A stretch of 12,949 nt of DNA from DASZCR01 sp964246705. GTDB taxonomy: Bacteria > Acidobacteriota > Blastocatellia > Pyrinomonadales > Pyrinomonadaceae. A program made the translations under genes and the position numbers. The stretch is from positions 1 through 12,949 of the forward strand of contig CAXTRQ010000171.1 of NCBI GenBank assembly GCA_964246705.1. The letters are read 5' to 3'. Below are positions 1 to 6,892 of this stretch, piece by piece. The notes under the pieces were generated by a model. The model searched no databases. It had not been told where the DNA came from and saw nothing but the letters and a program-made list of their open reading frames with translations. Every line of letters starts with the position of its first letter. The stretch's first letter is position 1.

Positions 1-821
1 TGTTGCTTCTGTTCGCGTATCGGTGTGGTGAGGTTGAGTCTTGTCTGGCTGCAGTCGAGCGTGCTGATGATAGTGCCGCCTGAGCCGACCGCCCAGCCCA
101 TCCGGTCATTGCGAAAGTCAACGTGATAGAGCGTCGCCGTCGTATTCGATGCTTGCGTCATCCACGTCTCGCCGCCGTCTTGTGTGCGCAGCACGACGCC
201 CGATGCGCCGACAATCCAGCCCTCCTTGTCGCCCGCGAAATCGAGGTGAATCACTTCATCTTTCGTCGGCACGCGCTGGCGCTGCCAAGACACGCCGCCG
301 TCCGAAGTGTGGAGCACGAGGCTGTCAACGACACGCTCGCGGCGGCTGATTGAGCCTGTGACCCAGCCTTTTTTCTTGCTGGTGAAACGCACGCTGTAAA
401 GTTCCGGCTCTGCGCCGCCGAAAGTTGCGGGTTGAAAAAGCGCGCCCTCGCGCCACGTCTGGCCTGAATCGTCCGTCACGAAGATGCGATTTCCGGCGAG
501 CAGGTAGCCGTCCTCTCTGTTGCGGAAATAGATATCGTTGACATTCTCCGTCGTCGCAATCTGTTGCGGCGACCATGTGCGCCCGCCGTCCTCCGTGTGC
601 AGGATGAAACCTTCGTCGCCGCCCGCCCAGCCGCGCTTTGAATCAACGAAGTAGACGGCAATCAAATCCTTCCCCTTCTGCCCGCGCTGCTGTGCAACCC
701 ACCCCGTCTGCGCCGACGCTTCGAGGGGAACTGCGAAGAGACCTGCCGCGATGGCTAACACCAGCAACACGACCTCAATCTTTTGACTGCGCCACGCAAG
801 ACGCGCCGACATCATCTTCAT
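1..821 (-). CDS. Ycf48-like secreted beta-propeller protein, C-terminus beyond the window
   Basis: Partial gene: 273 codons are visible and the 3' end lies outside the left edge. Residues 1-38 are a signal peptide: a basic start, the hydrophobic stretch VVLLVLAIAAGLFAVPL, and an ASA cleavage-type site before QTG. The rest is built from repeats of the form GW.xG....(hydrophobic).T.DGG.TW at about residues 64-83, 105-123, 152-179, 201-220 and 242-261. This is the pattern of Ycf48/HCF136-type and BNR-type propellers. The fifth box is degenerate (DCSQTR where DGGxTW is expected). The start is the first ATG after an in-frame TAG seven codons upstream, with a GGAG about 12 nt before it; a second ATG lies two codons further in. 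In photosynthetic bacteria Ycf48 assists photosystem II assembly. Outside that group such proteins are exported and of unknown role, so no pathway is assigned. Confidence 0.8.
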   Translation of the reverse strand, partial: MKMMSARLAWRSQKIEVVLLVLAIAAGLFAVPLEASAQTGWVAQQRGQKGKDLIAVYFVDSKRGWAGGDEGFILHTEDGGRTWSPQQIATTENVNDIYFRNREDGYLLAGNRIFVTDDSGQTWREGALFQPATFGGAEPELYSVRFTSKKKGWVTGSISRRERVVDSLVLHTSDGGVSWQRQRVPTKDEVIHLDFAGDKEGWIVGASGVVLRTQDGGETWMTQASNTTATLYHVDFRNDRMGWAVGSGGTIISTLDCSQTRLNLTTPIREQKQ

Positions 822-1113
822 ATACTCAACAATCTCCGACTAAAAATGAGTTCCACACATCAACATCCAACCAATCCTCCCCCCTCGCGCGTTCTTCCGC
901 AAGCAAAGACTTCTGTTTGTACACGAACTCGCACCCGTGAGACAAGAAGACCGTAGGCAGAAAAGCACGGAGACCGAGGTGAGAAAGCATTCGCACGTGT
1001 CGGATTATTTAGCCCGAGCGAGGCGTCGGTCTTACAGCACCGGAGGGGGGGGGGGGGGGGGGGGGGGAGGGGGGGGGGGGGTGGTGCTTGAAAATTACTG
1101 TCTTCAGCTTCTC
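822..1113. other. Intergenic region between the VIT/vWA gene and the Ycf48-like gene
   Basis: This gap of about 290 bp separates the stop of the VIT/vWA gene from the start of the propeller gene. Apart from the poly-G tract at 1045-1081 I see no gene, no clear -35/-10 pair and no convincing terminator hairpin. The only long plus-strand reading frame crossing it exists because it reads the G run as polyglycine. Confidence 0.6.
1045..1081. repeat. Poly-G tract (23 G, one A, 13 G)
   Basis: The plus strand has 23 consecutive G at 1045-1067, an A at 1068, and 13 more G at 1069-1081, continuing as TGG. It lies about 32 nt downstream of the VIT/vWA stop codon, in the gap before the next gene. It could be real DNA able to form G-quadruplexes, or a run created by two-colour sequencing chemistry, where missing signal is read as G. 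The latter would make the exact length, and perhaps the join of the flanks, unreliable. Confidence 0.95.
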
Positions 1114-3399
1114 CTACTTCGTCGGGGCGTTGACGCGATAGACGCGATCTTTGAAGACGACGACAACGCGCTCGCCGAGGGCGAAGAATTTGGCGAGTTG
1201 AGGTTCGCGCCGGATAAGGGTGAAGTATTCTTCGCTGCCAAACTGGAGCACGGTCTCCGGCAGATGCGCGTCTTCCTTGAACTCCGCGTCGTACCAGACC
1301 TCTTCGCGCAGGTAGAAAGTTTTGCCGGCGACCTTGCGCGTTGATGGGAGGCGAGCGGTCTCGTCGTCAGCAATGCTCAACGTCTCCTGCTGCTCGCGCG
1401 CGCGCTTGCTCTCTCTGACGGCGGCTGCGCCGGTCGTCGCCTTCGCCGCATCTTTCGGCTGAGGCGCGTTGGCAATTCTGCGCGCATCGCTTTCCGCGCG
1501 GAGAGTTCCCGACGGTCTCGCGGCGGGATTTGCAGTCCCACGCCCGTTGACCGGAAGGTCTGCGGATGGTCGCGTTGCGAAGTTGCCGCCGCTGCCCGCC
1601 GTGACAGGCGCGGACTCCGGTTCAAGCGCAAGATAAGAAGTATAAGGCGTGACGATGCCGTAGCGCGTGCCCAGATCAACTATCTCGTCGCGCAATTCCT
1701 GCTGCTCGCCGTTCGATCTGACCTGCTCCATCAACCAACCGACGCGCCGCGTCGCCCACAGGCGCGGCAGAAAATCGTTGTCGCTCTGCGTCAGAGGGAA
1801 ACTGAGATTGTCGTAAGCGAAGGTGCGCGAGCGTTGGCCTGTCCGGCCTGTCAGACGCAGGGTTACGCCGCGCATGTCGAAGCCGTTGCGATAGCGACCA
1901 ATCAAAGTTATCTGCGTTCCACGAAAGAGGTCTGGCAACTCGCGCGGATAGACCAAATCGGTCTCGACGCCGCCCAGATCGAGTTGGAGGCTCGTCAGCA
2001 CTGGATAGTTGACCTTGTTGAAGAAGCTTGAGACTTTAACTTCGAGGTCTTCCTTCGGCTCGACGTAGTCGGCCACGCCGCCGTTCTCCGCCGCGAGTTT
2101 ATCGAGAAGCGCCGTATTAACATCATAGCCGACGCCGAACGTGAAGAGGCGCACACCGGGCACGCGCGCCGCGCGCAGGTTTTCGACAATCCGCTGCGGA
2201 TTCGTTTCGCCGACGGTCGGCAGCCCGTCCGTTAAAAAGATGAGCATGCGCGGGCGGTCGCTCGTCTCGAACTGCTTCATCGCCGCCACCAGCGAGCCGT
2301 TGATGTTCGTCCCGCCGGTCGGCCTTAAAGCTTTCACGAACTCTTCGCCCTTGGCGCGTCCGCCGCCGTCGGCAGGAATCAGCGACGCAGACATCAAGTG
2401 CTCTTCGCCCGCAAAGTTGATGACGTTATAACGGTCTTCGGGTCGGAGGCTTCTGACGCCGTAGAGCAGCGCGGCGCGCGCCTTCTCCATCTTTCCTTCC
2501 TCCGCCATCGAGCCTGACGTGTCGAGCACGAAGACGACATCTTTGGCGGAATACTCCTGCTCCGACAGTTCATCCTTCGGCGAGATAGTCAGCAGAAAGT
2601 AGCCCTGCTTGCCCGGCTCGCGGTAGGTTAGAAGCGAGAGTCCGAAGTCCTGATCCGAAAGCGTGTAGAAGAGTTGGAAGTCCTGCGGCTCCTGCGCGCC
2701 CTTGGACTCAAAAGAGACGCGCGCTCGCTGGTCGCCGTGATGCGACACTTCAACGGCGTGGCTCGGCGAATAGATATTGCGAATCGCCTCTTTGCCTTCA
2801 ATCTCGACGCGTCCGGAGACCAAGCCGACCGGCGCGCTGTTGTGGCTTGTGCCGAGCGGGTAGCGATAAGAGACCGTCCCGGTTTCGGCTTTGAGCACTT
2901 GCGTATAAGTCAGTTCGAGTTTTTTGTCGCTGTGCGCGGGGATGGGGAAGATGCTGGCCTGAAAGAGATCGCGCCCGGCGTATTCGAGAAGACCGGGGTC
3001 GCGCTTGCGGCGCACAATCTCGTCGTAAATGCGGCGTGCTTCTTCACGCGAGCGGACTTCGCCGACGAGCCTGCGCTCGCCGTCCCAGATCGCGAACTCG
3101 ACAATTGAAGCCGTCTCAGGGATGGGGAAAAAGTATGTCCCTTCAAGCACGGTGTCCGTGTCGTTGCGGAAGATTTGCTCGACATGCGTGGTCGCCACCT
3201 GCCCTGCGATTTTTGTATCCAGCTTGATGGATTTGACGGGCAGCGCGTTCGGGAGAGTAATCGGTCGGGGCGGCGCAGGCAGCGGGCAGCGACCGCACGG
3301 GCGCGGCACGATGACGCCCTGCGCGCTGGCGTCCGCCGCCGCACACGCCAGCACAAACAAGCTGAACACGACGCACATCAGAACTCTTCTCTTTAACAT
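1114..3399 (-). CDS. Exported VIT and von Willebrand factor A domain protein
   Basis: The protein has 761 residues. Residues 1-27 are a signal peptide (MLKRR, a hydrophobic core, then ASA before QG). VLAC at about 16-19 is a weak lipobox alternative. A VIT (inter-alpha-trypsin inhibitor type) domain spans about 45-175. A vWA domain spans about 287-460 with a complete metal-ion-dependent adhesion site: DTSGS at 293-297, TGGTN near 361-365 and TDG with Asp391. Residues 597-690 are an Ala/Arg/Pro-rich linker. A compact C-terminal segment (about 691-756) carries WYD and ERVVVVFKDRVYRV. The frame is open 36 codons further upstream, but the ATG at 3399 opens the signal peptide and has GGAG about 11 nt before it, so I chose it. 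No C-terminal membrane anchor or sorting signal is visible. The fold suggests metal-dependent protein-protein contacts in the envelope. Partners are unknown. Confidence 0.92.
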   Translation of the reverse strand: MLKRRVLMCVVFSLFVLACAAADASAQGVIVPRPCGRCPLPAPPRPITLPNALPVKSIKLDTKIAGQVATTHVEQIFRNDTDTVLEGTYFFPIPETASIVEFAIWDGERRLVGEVRSREEARRIYDEIVRRKRDPGLLEYAGRDLFQASIFPIPAHSDKKLELTYTQVLKAETGTVSYRYPLGTSHNSAPVGLVSGRVEIEGKEAIRNIYSPSHAVEVSHHGDQRARVSFESKGAQEPQDFQLFYTLSDQDFGLSLLTYREPGKQGYFLLTISPKDELSEQEYSAKDVVFVLDTSGSMAEEGKMEKARAALLYGVRSLRPEDRYNVINFAGEEHLMSASLIPADGGGRAKGEEFVKALRPTGGTNINGSLVAAMKQFETSDRPRMLIFLTDGLPTVGETNPQRIVENLRAARVPGVRLFTFGVGYDVNTALLDKLAAENGGVADYVEPKEDLEVKVSSFFNKVNYPVLTSLQLDLGGVETDLVYPRELPDLFRGTQITLIGRYRNGFDMRGVTLRLTGRTGQRSRTFAYDNLSFPLTQSDNDFLPRLWATRRVGWLMEQVRSNGEQQELRDEIVDLGTRYGIVTPYTSYLALEPESAPVTAGSGGNFATRPSADLPVNGRGTANPAARPSGTLRAESDARRIANAPQPKDAAKATTGAAAVRESKRAREQQETLSIADDETARLPSTRKVAGKTFYLREEVWYDAEFKEDAHLPETVLQFGSEEYFTLIRREPQLAKFFALGERVVVVFKDRVYRVNAPTK

Positions 3400-3449
3400 T
3401 TCTTCGGTCTCCTCGAAATCGGTGCGGAATTTTTCAGACGCGCGTGAGC

Positions 3450-3475
3450 AATATAGCCTTTCGCGCTCTTCGCAA
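3450..3475 (-). promoter_or_regulatory. Possible promoter of the VIT/vWA gene
   Basis: On the minus strand TATATT (3455-3450) lies about 50 nt upstream of the chosen start and matches the -10 consensus at five of six positions. TTGCGA (3475-3470) could serve as the -35 element, but the spacer is only 14 nt, shorter than usual. The position fits a 5' leader of roughly 45 nt. The call rests on consensus matching alone. Confidence 0.25.
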
Positions 3476-3556
3476 GGTAGAACGGCCTGAAACAATCTTT
3501 CTTGCACCGCCCGCCGAAGTTGAGTGATTGGGAGGGACGCTTATTTTTAAGCTGAC

Positions 3557-4870
3557 TTAAAGAGCGCGCAGACGCTTGCTGAGAGTGGCGATGGAGGCGA
3601 CGAATAGGGCGATGATGAGACCGCCCGAGGCCAGCGTGCGAGGCGCGCCGTAGCGTTCGGCGGAGACTCCGGCGATGAAACTTCCGAAGGGCATCGTGCC
3701 GATAAGAGTCAGAATCCACATGCTCATCACGCGCCCGCGCATCTCGTCCGTGACAATCTGTTGTAAGATCGTATTAGTGACGGCGAAGAAGCTGACCATC
3801 GAAAAGCCGACGCCGAAAAGCAGCGGCAGCGCCATCGCAGGATTCTGCGACAGCGAGAAGCCGGTCAGGCACAGAGACGCCGAAGCGCCGCTTCCCAGCA
3901 CGAACAGACCTTTGCGTTTGAAGTCGCCGAGGAACGCGAGCAGCAGCGACCCGCAGAAGGCTCCCATCCCTGCTGTTCCCATCAACAGGGAGACTCCGGC
4001 CTCGCCCCAATTAAAAACCTTGTTCGCAAAAACCGGCGACAGCACGAGGTACGGTGCACCGAACAGGCTCACCACCGCCGAGCAGAGCAGAAGCAGGCGC
4101 ACGCGCGGGCGTCCTCCGGCGTAGCGAAAACCTTCGAGCAAATCCCCCCAAATATTACGGCTGGCTTTTGTTGCAGCAACGCAAGATTCGCTCGCCGCCG
4201 CTGCCGGCGTGGCGCTGTTGTTGCTCAGCTTCGGCTTAAATTTAACGAGCGAGAGCGCCGCGACAATCGCCACGTAAGATAGTGAGTTGGCGAAGAAGCA
4301 TCCGGCGAGTCCGAAGGCTTGTAAACCAACTCCGGCCAGCGTAGGGCCTGCGACGCGCGAGAGTTGGAACTGCGTGGAATTGAGCGCGATGGCGTTGGCG
4401 AGGTCTCCGTGTTCGACGAGGTCAACCGTAATGGCTTGATACGAAGGCCCCGCGAGCGCAAAGCAACATCCCGTGAAGAATGATAAGACCAGCACCATCC
4501 AGACTTGTGATTCGTCGCGCAGCACGCCTGTCAAGACCAGCATCGCCAGCGTGAGCGCCGACAACCCCGCGCCGATTTGCGTCAGAATCAGGAGACGTTT
4601 GCGGTCAACAAGGTCTGCGAGCGCGCCGCCGAAGAGTGTCAGGAGCAGTCCCGGCGCGGTCGCCATAAAGGTGTCGAGGCCGAGCCAGAAAGGCGATTTT
4701 GTGAGGTTGTAGACGAGGATGGCCTGCGCCACCGACTGCATCCATGTCCCTGCGTTCGAGAGAAACGCGCCCACCCAGAAGATGCGGAAATTGCGATGCG
4801 TGAGGGCGTGAAACATTTCGCCCGCGCGGCTTGCGCGTGGTGTATTTGGCTTGACTTCTGCTATTGCCAT
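3557..4870 (-). CDS. MFS exporter of the MFS_3 (EntS-like) type
   Basis: The protein has 437 residues and looks like a 12-helix major facilitator. The opening segment, with RNFRIFWVGAFLSNAGTWMQ at 27-46 and then VAQAILVYNLTKSP, is the signature of the MFS_3 group, which includes the enterobactin exporter EntS and macrolide-efflux relatives. Motif A between helices 2 and 3 is present (GGALADLVDRKR, 81-92). A hydrophilic loop at about 212-240 separates the two six-helix halves. I took the ATG at 4870. No clear Shine-Dalgarno precedes it, and Met19 (just before FHALTHRNF) is an alternative. The gene stands alone, with about 157 nt to the VIT/vWA gene and about 257 nt to xdhC, so the neighbours do not indicate a substrate. 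Export of a small molecule is inferred from the family. Confidence 0.9.
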   Translation of the reverse strand: MAIAEVKPNTPRASRAGEMFHALTHRNFRIFWVGAFLSNAGTWMQSVAQAILVYNLTKSPFWLGLDTFMATAPGLLLTLFGGALADLVDRKRLLILTQIGAGLSALTLAMLVLTGVLRDESQVWMVLVLSFFTGCCFALAGPSYQAITVDLVEHGDLANAIALNSTQFQLSRVAGPTLAGVGLQAFGLAGCFFANSLSYVAIVAALSLVKFKPKLSNNSATPAAAASESCVAATKASRNIWGDLLEGFRYAGGRPRVRLLLLCSAVVSLFGAPYLVLSPVFANKVFNWGEAGVSLLMGTAGMGAFCGSLLLAFLGDFKRKGLFVLGSGASASLCLTGFSLSQNPAMALPLLFGVGFSMVSFFAVTNTILQQIVTDEMRGRVMSMWILTLIGTMPFGSFIAGVSAERYGAPRTLASGGLIIALFVASIATLSKRLRAL

Positions 4871-5029
4871 AAACTTCGCTAGTCAGTGTGGAAAGAATAT
4901 CATGCTCGCAGCAGGTCGTCTTCACCTGACGCTGGCTGATGAGTCGCTGTGAGCAAATTTGCGTTGCAAGTCTATTATGCCTGTCTCACGTCGAGCAGAG
5001 AAAGTCTGACAGCTTTCTTCTTAGCATCC

Positions 5030-5104
5030 TGCTTTCTGAGCGACTTTGCGTCTCCAGCGTGAAACTTATTCTCACGCTGGAGACGCAAAGTCGCCCAGAA
5101 AGCA
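5030..5104 (-). repeat. Long near-perfect inverted repeat (33-bp arms, 9-nt loop) after xdhC
   Basis: Arms 5030-5062 and 5072-5104 are complementary over 33 positions with one exception, the 5039/5095 pair. Read as minus-strand RNA, in the direction of the genes, that pair is a G-U wobble, so the transcript could pair fully. Read as plus-strand RNA it is an A-C mismatch. The loop is 5063-5071. The hairpin begins 23 nt past the xdhC stop codon. It is longer than usual intrinsic terminators and has no T run after it, so it may be an RNA-stabilising or processing structure, a REP/MITE-like element, or a terminator of unusual form. Confidence 0.9.
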
Positions 5105-5127
5105 TAAAAGTTGAGCGATTAACTCTT

Positions 5128-6006
5128 TTATCTGCGCCGCCACGCCGAGAGCGGTGCGCCCGTCCCGCCGCGCCTTTCGGCGACCATCTCGGCGAGAATC
5201 GCCAGCGCGACCTCTTCCGGCGAGACAGCCCCGATGTCTAAGCCGACGGGCGCGCGCACTTCACGCAAAACCGCCTCGTCAAAACCGCTCGCGCGCATGC
5301 GTTCGAGCACGATATTTGTGCGCCGACGGCTGCCAATCATCCCTGCGTAGTCCGGTCGCGTAGCGAGCACGGCGCGCATGCATTCCTCGTCTTCGTTATG
5401 GCCGCGCGTCACGACGGCAACATAGACGCCGCGCCCCGTGCCAATCACCTCGCGCACGGATACGCCCCAGTTCTCTGACGCAACCAACTCGATTCCCTCT
5501 TCAGGGAAACGCGCGCGCGCGACGAAACTGGCGCGGTCGTCAATCAACGTCACCTGATAACCGAGCGCATGCGCCAGCCGCGCCAGCGCCGCGCCGACAT
5601 GCCCCGCACCGCATACGACAATATGCGGCTCAGACTTGATGCGTTCAAACAGCACGCGCGCCGCACGCCATTCGTCAAGCGATGCTGCAAATTCCTCGAC
5701 GCGAAATACCTGCGCCTCCGCGCGCGAAGAGAGAAACGCGCGCGACTGTGCCGAGAGGGCTGCATCGAGTAGCGCATCACCGGAGCTTCCTACGCTCTCG
5801 CCTGATTCTTCAAAAAGGATTTTTGCGCCGGTCGAATTGCGAGCCGCTTCAGTGGAGGTCGTCGCTTCATCCTCCTGCGCGCTTTCCTGTGACGGGCGCG
5901 GCGCTTCGACAATCGTCGCGAGAACAGCCACCGCGCCTTCTCGCAGCACGCGCGCAATCGCCGCGGCAAGATGTCTGTGCGGGTTCGTGTCGCCTGCGTT
6001 GCTCAT
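5128..6006 (-). CDS. XdhC-family protein with intact Rossmann domain and divergent N-terminal half
   Basis: The protein has 292 residues. XdhC/CoxF proteins help insert and sulfurate the molybdenum cofactor of xanthine dehydrogenase and CO dehydrogenase-type enzymes. The C-terminal half (about 127-278) is a typical XdhC Rossmann domain: CGAGHVGAALARLA at 132-145, LIDDR at 154-158, TRGHNEDEE at 200-208, GMIGSRRR at 222-229 and GLDIGAVSPEEVALAIL at 255-271. The N-terminal half keeps the outline of the XdhC/CoxI domain (GAKILF at 60-65, then VGSSGDALLDAAL). It lacks the expected RGSTP and GGGC motifs and carries a Glu/Thr/Ser-rich insert at about 34-58. The ATG lies 4 nt after the stop of the DUF962 gene, suggesting coupled translation. 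The intact motifs are found in the separate protein at 6478-6828. No molybdoenzyme subunit genes are visible. Confidence 0.88.
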   Translation of the reverse strand: MSNAGDTNPHRHLAAAIARVLREGAVAVLATIVEAPRPSQESAQEDEATTSTEAARNSTGAKILFEESGESVGSSGDALLDAALSAQSRAFLSSRAEAQVFRVEEFAASLDEWRAARVLFERIKSEPHIVVCGAGHVGAALARLAHALGYQVTLIDDRASFVARARFPEEGIELVASENWGVSVREVIGTGRGVYVAVVTRGHNEDEECMRAVLATRPDYAGMIGSRRRTNIVLERMRASGFDEAVLREVRAPVGLDIGAVSPEEVALAILAEMVAERRGGTGAPLSAWRRR

Positions 6007-6010
6007 TCTT

Positions 6011-6334
6011 TCAGGGCGTGTGCTTCGTGAGAGATTTGTCCGCCGCTGTCGCGCCGCGTCCTAATCCCAACGCGCCGAGCGCGTGCCGCACGAACCACAG
6101 CGGGCCGATGAGCAGATAGAGTGGATTGCGAAAAAAGGCCGGTTGGTTGCCCTCGATGGCGTGCCCGACGAATTGAAAAATCCAGCCCGTGACGAACAAA
6201 GCGAGCGCCCAACGCCAGTTGAAAAAGAACACGGGGAGGCTCACGACGATCATCGGAATGCCGATCTTATGCGACAGCCTGTTCAAAGGATGCCGGTGCG
6301 TCGCCTTGTAATTTTCCATGAGTGATGTGGGCAT
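6011..6334 (-). CDS. DUF962 / Mpo1-like small membrane protein
   Basis: The protein has 107 residues. It carries the DUF962 pattern Y...H....N...H..G.P (Tyr9, His13, Asn18, His22, Gly25, Pro27), then hydrophobic helices at about 27-55, GHAIEGNQPAF at 57-67 and LIGPLWF at 75-81. Yeast Mpo1, of the same family, is an iron-dependent dioxygenase in fatty-acid alpha-oxidation, and the conserved histidines here match those thought to bind iron. The activity of the bacterial forms is inferred. The ATG at 6334 is well supported by AGGAGG at 6349-6344, 9 nt before it; Met6 is less likely. The gene sits between two xdhC-family genes and ends 4 nt before the second one. Confidence 0.9.
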   Translation of the reverse strand: MPTSLMENYKATHRHPLNRLSHKIGIPMIVVSLPVFFFNWRWALALFVTGWIFQFVGHAIEGNQPAFFRNPLYLLIGPLWFVRHALGALGLGRGATAADKSLTKHTP

Positions 6335-6343
6335 GAGTTTTGA

Positions 6344-6349
6344 CCTCCT
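6344..6349 (-). promoter_or_regulatory. Shine-Dalgarno AGGAGG of the DUF962 gene
   Basis: A perfect AGGAGG on the minus strand lies 9 nt before the ATG at 6334, which decides that start over the internal Met6. It is the strongest ribosome site within the XdhC cluster. The flanking genes of the cluster have weak sites, so this gene may be translated at a higher rate. Confidence 0.8.
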
Positions 6350-6403
6350 CTTGTCACCGCGAGGTTGAAGTTTTTAAGATTTCCCGTTTCGTCCCTCGCT
6401 GAC

Positions 6404-6481
6404 CTAACGCTCGACGCCATTAAACGGATATTGCTGCCCGATGATAAAATCCACATGGCGTTCCCGCTCTTCGTTTGTCAT
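6404..6481 (-). CDS. 25-residue ORF coupled to the small xdhC gene (possible gene remnant)
   Basis: The start codon overlaps the stop of the preceding XdhC/CoxI-domain gene as ATGA (6481-6478), and the frame ends at a TAG (6404-6406). The peptide is charged at its start (MTNEERERHVDFIIGQQ) and then runs PFNGVER. The opening resembles, from memory, the N-terminus of a family of small coiled-coil hypothetical proteins (MTxEE...xxFIxxQQA) seen in Acidobacteriota and relatives. It may be the stump of such a gene cut short by a stop, or a genuine micro-protein. I found no continuation of the family pattern in the other frames downstream. The coupling is the main argument for translation. Confidence 0.45.
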   Translation of the reverse strand: MTNEERERHVDFIIGQQYPFNGVER

Positions 6482-6828
6482 GGCATCGCACCTTTCTGGC
6501 CGTGCCAAACGTCTATAAAAATCTCCATCGTGCCGCCGCAGACCATGCCCTCTTCGCTCGCTTCGTCTGCCGTCAGGCTGAATTTGTGGAGGGCTGCTGC
6601 GCCCGTGCGGAGAGCCTCGCGGGCTTCCGCCCAGACTTCGGCCTCGATGCAGCCGCCGCCGACTGTGCCCGCCGTCGCGCCGTTCTCAAAGAAGAGCATT
6701 TTTGCGCCGCGCCGCTGCGGGGTCGAGCCGCGCGTGTGCGCGACCGTGGCGACGACAACACGCTCGCCGCGTCCGTTGGCTTCGACAATCTGACGGTAAA
6801 GCTCTGCTTGCGAAATCGTACCCATCAT
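6478..6828 (-). CDS. Stand-alone XdhC/CoxI-domain protein
   Basis: The protein has 116 residues and consists only of the N-terminal domain of XdhC/CoxI proteins. Its diagnostic motifs are complete: RGSTPQRRGAKMLF at 33-46, GTVGGGCIEAEV at 54-65 and MVCGGTMEIFIDV at 95-107, including Cys60 and Cys97. There is no Rossmann domain. Family members assist maturation of molybdenum hydroxylases, probably in the cytoplasm. The frame is open far upstream, but that part is Arg/Pro-rich and overlaps the coiled-coil gene, so I start at the tandem ATGs at 6828/6825. The Shine-Dalgarno is weak. The gene lies 64 nt after the coiled-coil gene and overlaps the following 25-codon ORF by 4 nt. It probably works with the Rossmann-bearing homologue at 5128-6006. 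Confidence 0.88.
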   Translation of the reverse strand: MMGTISQAELYRQIVEANGRGERVVVATVAHTRGSTPQRRGAKMLFFENGATAGTVGGGCIEAEVWAEAREALRTGAAALHKFSLTADEASEEGMVCGGTMEIFIDVWHGQKGAMP

Positions 6829-6892
6829 TTTCAAGAAAGATGCTGCCCTGAGACGAAACGATTCGGCACATCGCCCGCAGAAGCGTTGTTCG

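Noticed and set aside
937..1344. Plus-strand 135-codon frame with a polyglycine run
   Set aside because: It reads through the poly-G tract and the antisense of the VIT/vWA gene; no ribosome site and no family resemblance.
3400..3507. N-terminal extension of 36 codons on the VIT/vWA protein
   Set aside because: It precedes a clear signal peptide, which must be N-terminal; GGAG at the proper distance supports the start at 3399.
3539..3552. GCTTA/TAAGC mini-hairpin after the MFS gene as a terminator
   Set aside because: Only five weak AT-rich pairs without GC content or a following T run; no support as a terminator.
4939..5241. Plus-strand 100-codon frame over the intergenic gap
   Set aside because: It spans the long hairpin and runs antisense into xdhC; no ribosome site or recognisable domain.
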